Positions 5,957 through 6,442 of a DNA stretch of 6,442 bases are shown in pieces (within the stretch, counting starts at the first letter, position 1; every line of letters begins with the position of its first letter). The DNA comes from Treponema sp. UBA1240 (GTDB taxonomy: Bacteria > Spirochaetota > Spirochaetia > Treponematales > Treponemataceae): positions 17,501 to 23,942 of the forward strand of contig DBWK01000099.1 of the NCBI GenBank assembly GCA_002308875.1, written 5' to 3'. Position numbers and translations under genes: made by a program. The notes under the pieces were generated by a model. It saw nothing but the letters and a program-made list of their open reading frames with translations. It was not told the origin of the DNA and did no database searches.

Positions 5957-6442
5957 TTACAGCACATAAGGAACGGATTTTCTTGCACTCTTAAAAAAGA
6001 GTCGCAGCACAACCATTACGGCTTCCTTAGTTTGATTATCTATGCGGGACAAAGCTTTAACCGCAGCCCCTGTTTTTTTCAGCCAGTTATCAGAAAGCTC
6101 ATCCAAAGTTTTTGCGTTGGTAGCAAGCAGCACATCAAACAGCGTATCAACAAATTTTTCAAGCTGCTCATGAGAAAGCTGGTTCAACCACTGCTTGAGC
6201 GTCATATCAAACAAAACGCTGTCCGCGGTCAGTTCAGGCACTTCGACAAAGTGATTACCCGCAACAGCCCATGAAAACGGATCATGCTGATGAATGCCGG
6301 TACGCCGGCTGCTGTCAACATACGTAATCATTCCGGAATGTTCAAATATCGTACCTACAACCGAAGACTTGGGCATATAAGTTTTTATCAGCGGAACAAT
6401 GCTTCGGAACTCAGAACTGTTTATTACTGAAAGGTCAAATCC
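5957..6442 (-). CDS. Mbeg1-like (DUF2974) alpha/beta-hydrolase, C-terminal part
   Basis: This is the last 161 codons of a gene entering from the right edge. The frame is open to the edge (GFDLSVINSSEFRSIVPL... upstream), so the ATG at 6376 is internal and not the start. The segment GFD, then YMPKSSVVGTIFEH, then GIHQHDPFSW matches the C-terminal half of DUF2974/Mbeg1-like proteins, a family with an alpha/beta-hydrolase lipase-like fold. The histidine of QHDPFSW is the probable catalytic histidine; the nucleophile serine would lie in the missing part. After the domain, about residues 85-161 of the visible part form a charged helical tail (LKQWLNQLSHEQLEKFVDTL onward) with no membrane segment. 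Substrate is unknown, and lipase or esterase activity is inferred from the fold only. The gene converges on HU and shares its terminator. Confidence 0.8.
   Translation of the reverse strand, partial: GFDLSVINSSEFRSIVPLIKTYMPKSSVVGTIFEHSGMITYVDSSRRTGIHQHDPFSWAVAGNHFVEVPELTADSVLFDMTLKQWLNQLSHEQLEKFVDTLFDVLLATNAKTLDELSDNWLKKTGAAVKALSRIDNQTKEAVMVVLRLFFKSARKSVPYVL

Noticed and set aside
5957..6376. A 139-residue stand-alone protein starting at ATG 6376
   Set aside because: The frame stays open for 22 codons to the window edge, those codons continue the DUF2974 similarity, and no ribosome site precedes the ATG. It is the end of a longer gene.

Overview
The window looks like chromosomal DNA of a treponeme-like spirochaete. 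This is an inference from the gene set: an NifU-type scaffold of the kind usually paired with the GGGtGRT protein, an Mbeg1-like (DUF2974) protein, a spirochaete-style HU, and Sec signal peptides ending LFA. There is no rRNA, tRNA, CRISPR array, transposase or phage gene. Most of it is ordinary metabolic and housekeeping sequence, and I see no clearly recognisable new multi-gene system.

Layout, left to right. Bases 1-266 (minus) hold the first 88 codons of an iron-sulfur cluster scaffold protein that runs off the left edge. Bases 267-398 are a non-coding gap; they contain a short GGGAA/TTCCC hairpin (316-330) and no convincing promoter or terminator. Bases 399-2732 (minus) encode a 777-residue exported protein made of two diverged DUF1266-like repeats and a helical, TPR-like tail. 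It is clearly more AT-rich than its neighbours. A 135-base divergent gap with an extended -10 promoter leads to 2868-3863 (plus), an NAD(P)-binding extended-SDR protein. A perfect bidirectional terminator (3869-3902) separates it from the convergent 3910-5232 (minus) gene, a complete cytoplasmic GH1 beta-glucosidase.

Bases 5236-5591 (356 bases) are non-coding. They carry the GH1 promoter, whose -10 lies inside an inverted repeat. Next comes an AT-rich zone with nested inverted repeats and an A9 tract, followed by a probable promoter and a leader of about 140 bases for the HU gene at 5592-5867 (plus). A second bidirectional hairpin terminator (5890-5926) separates HU from the 3' end of a DUF2974/Mbeg1-like alpha/beta-hydrolase gene that enters from the right edge (5957-6442, minus).

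The genes do not form one operon: transcription changes direction at every boundary except between the DUF1266 gene and the scaffold gene. The SDR protein and the beta-glucosidase may both act on sugars or sugar derivatives, but they are convergent and separately transcribed, so a functional link is only a guess. The least understood item is the secreted tandem-DUF1266 protein.
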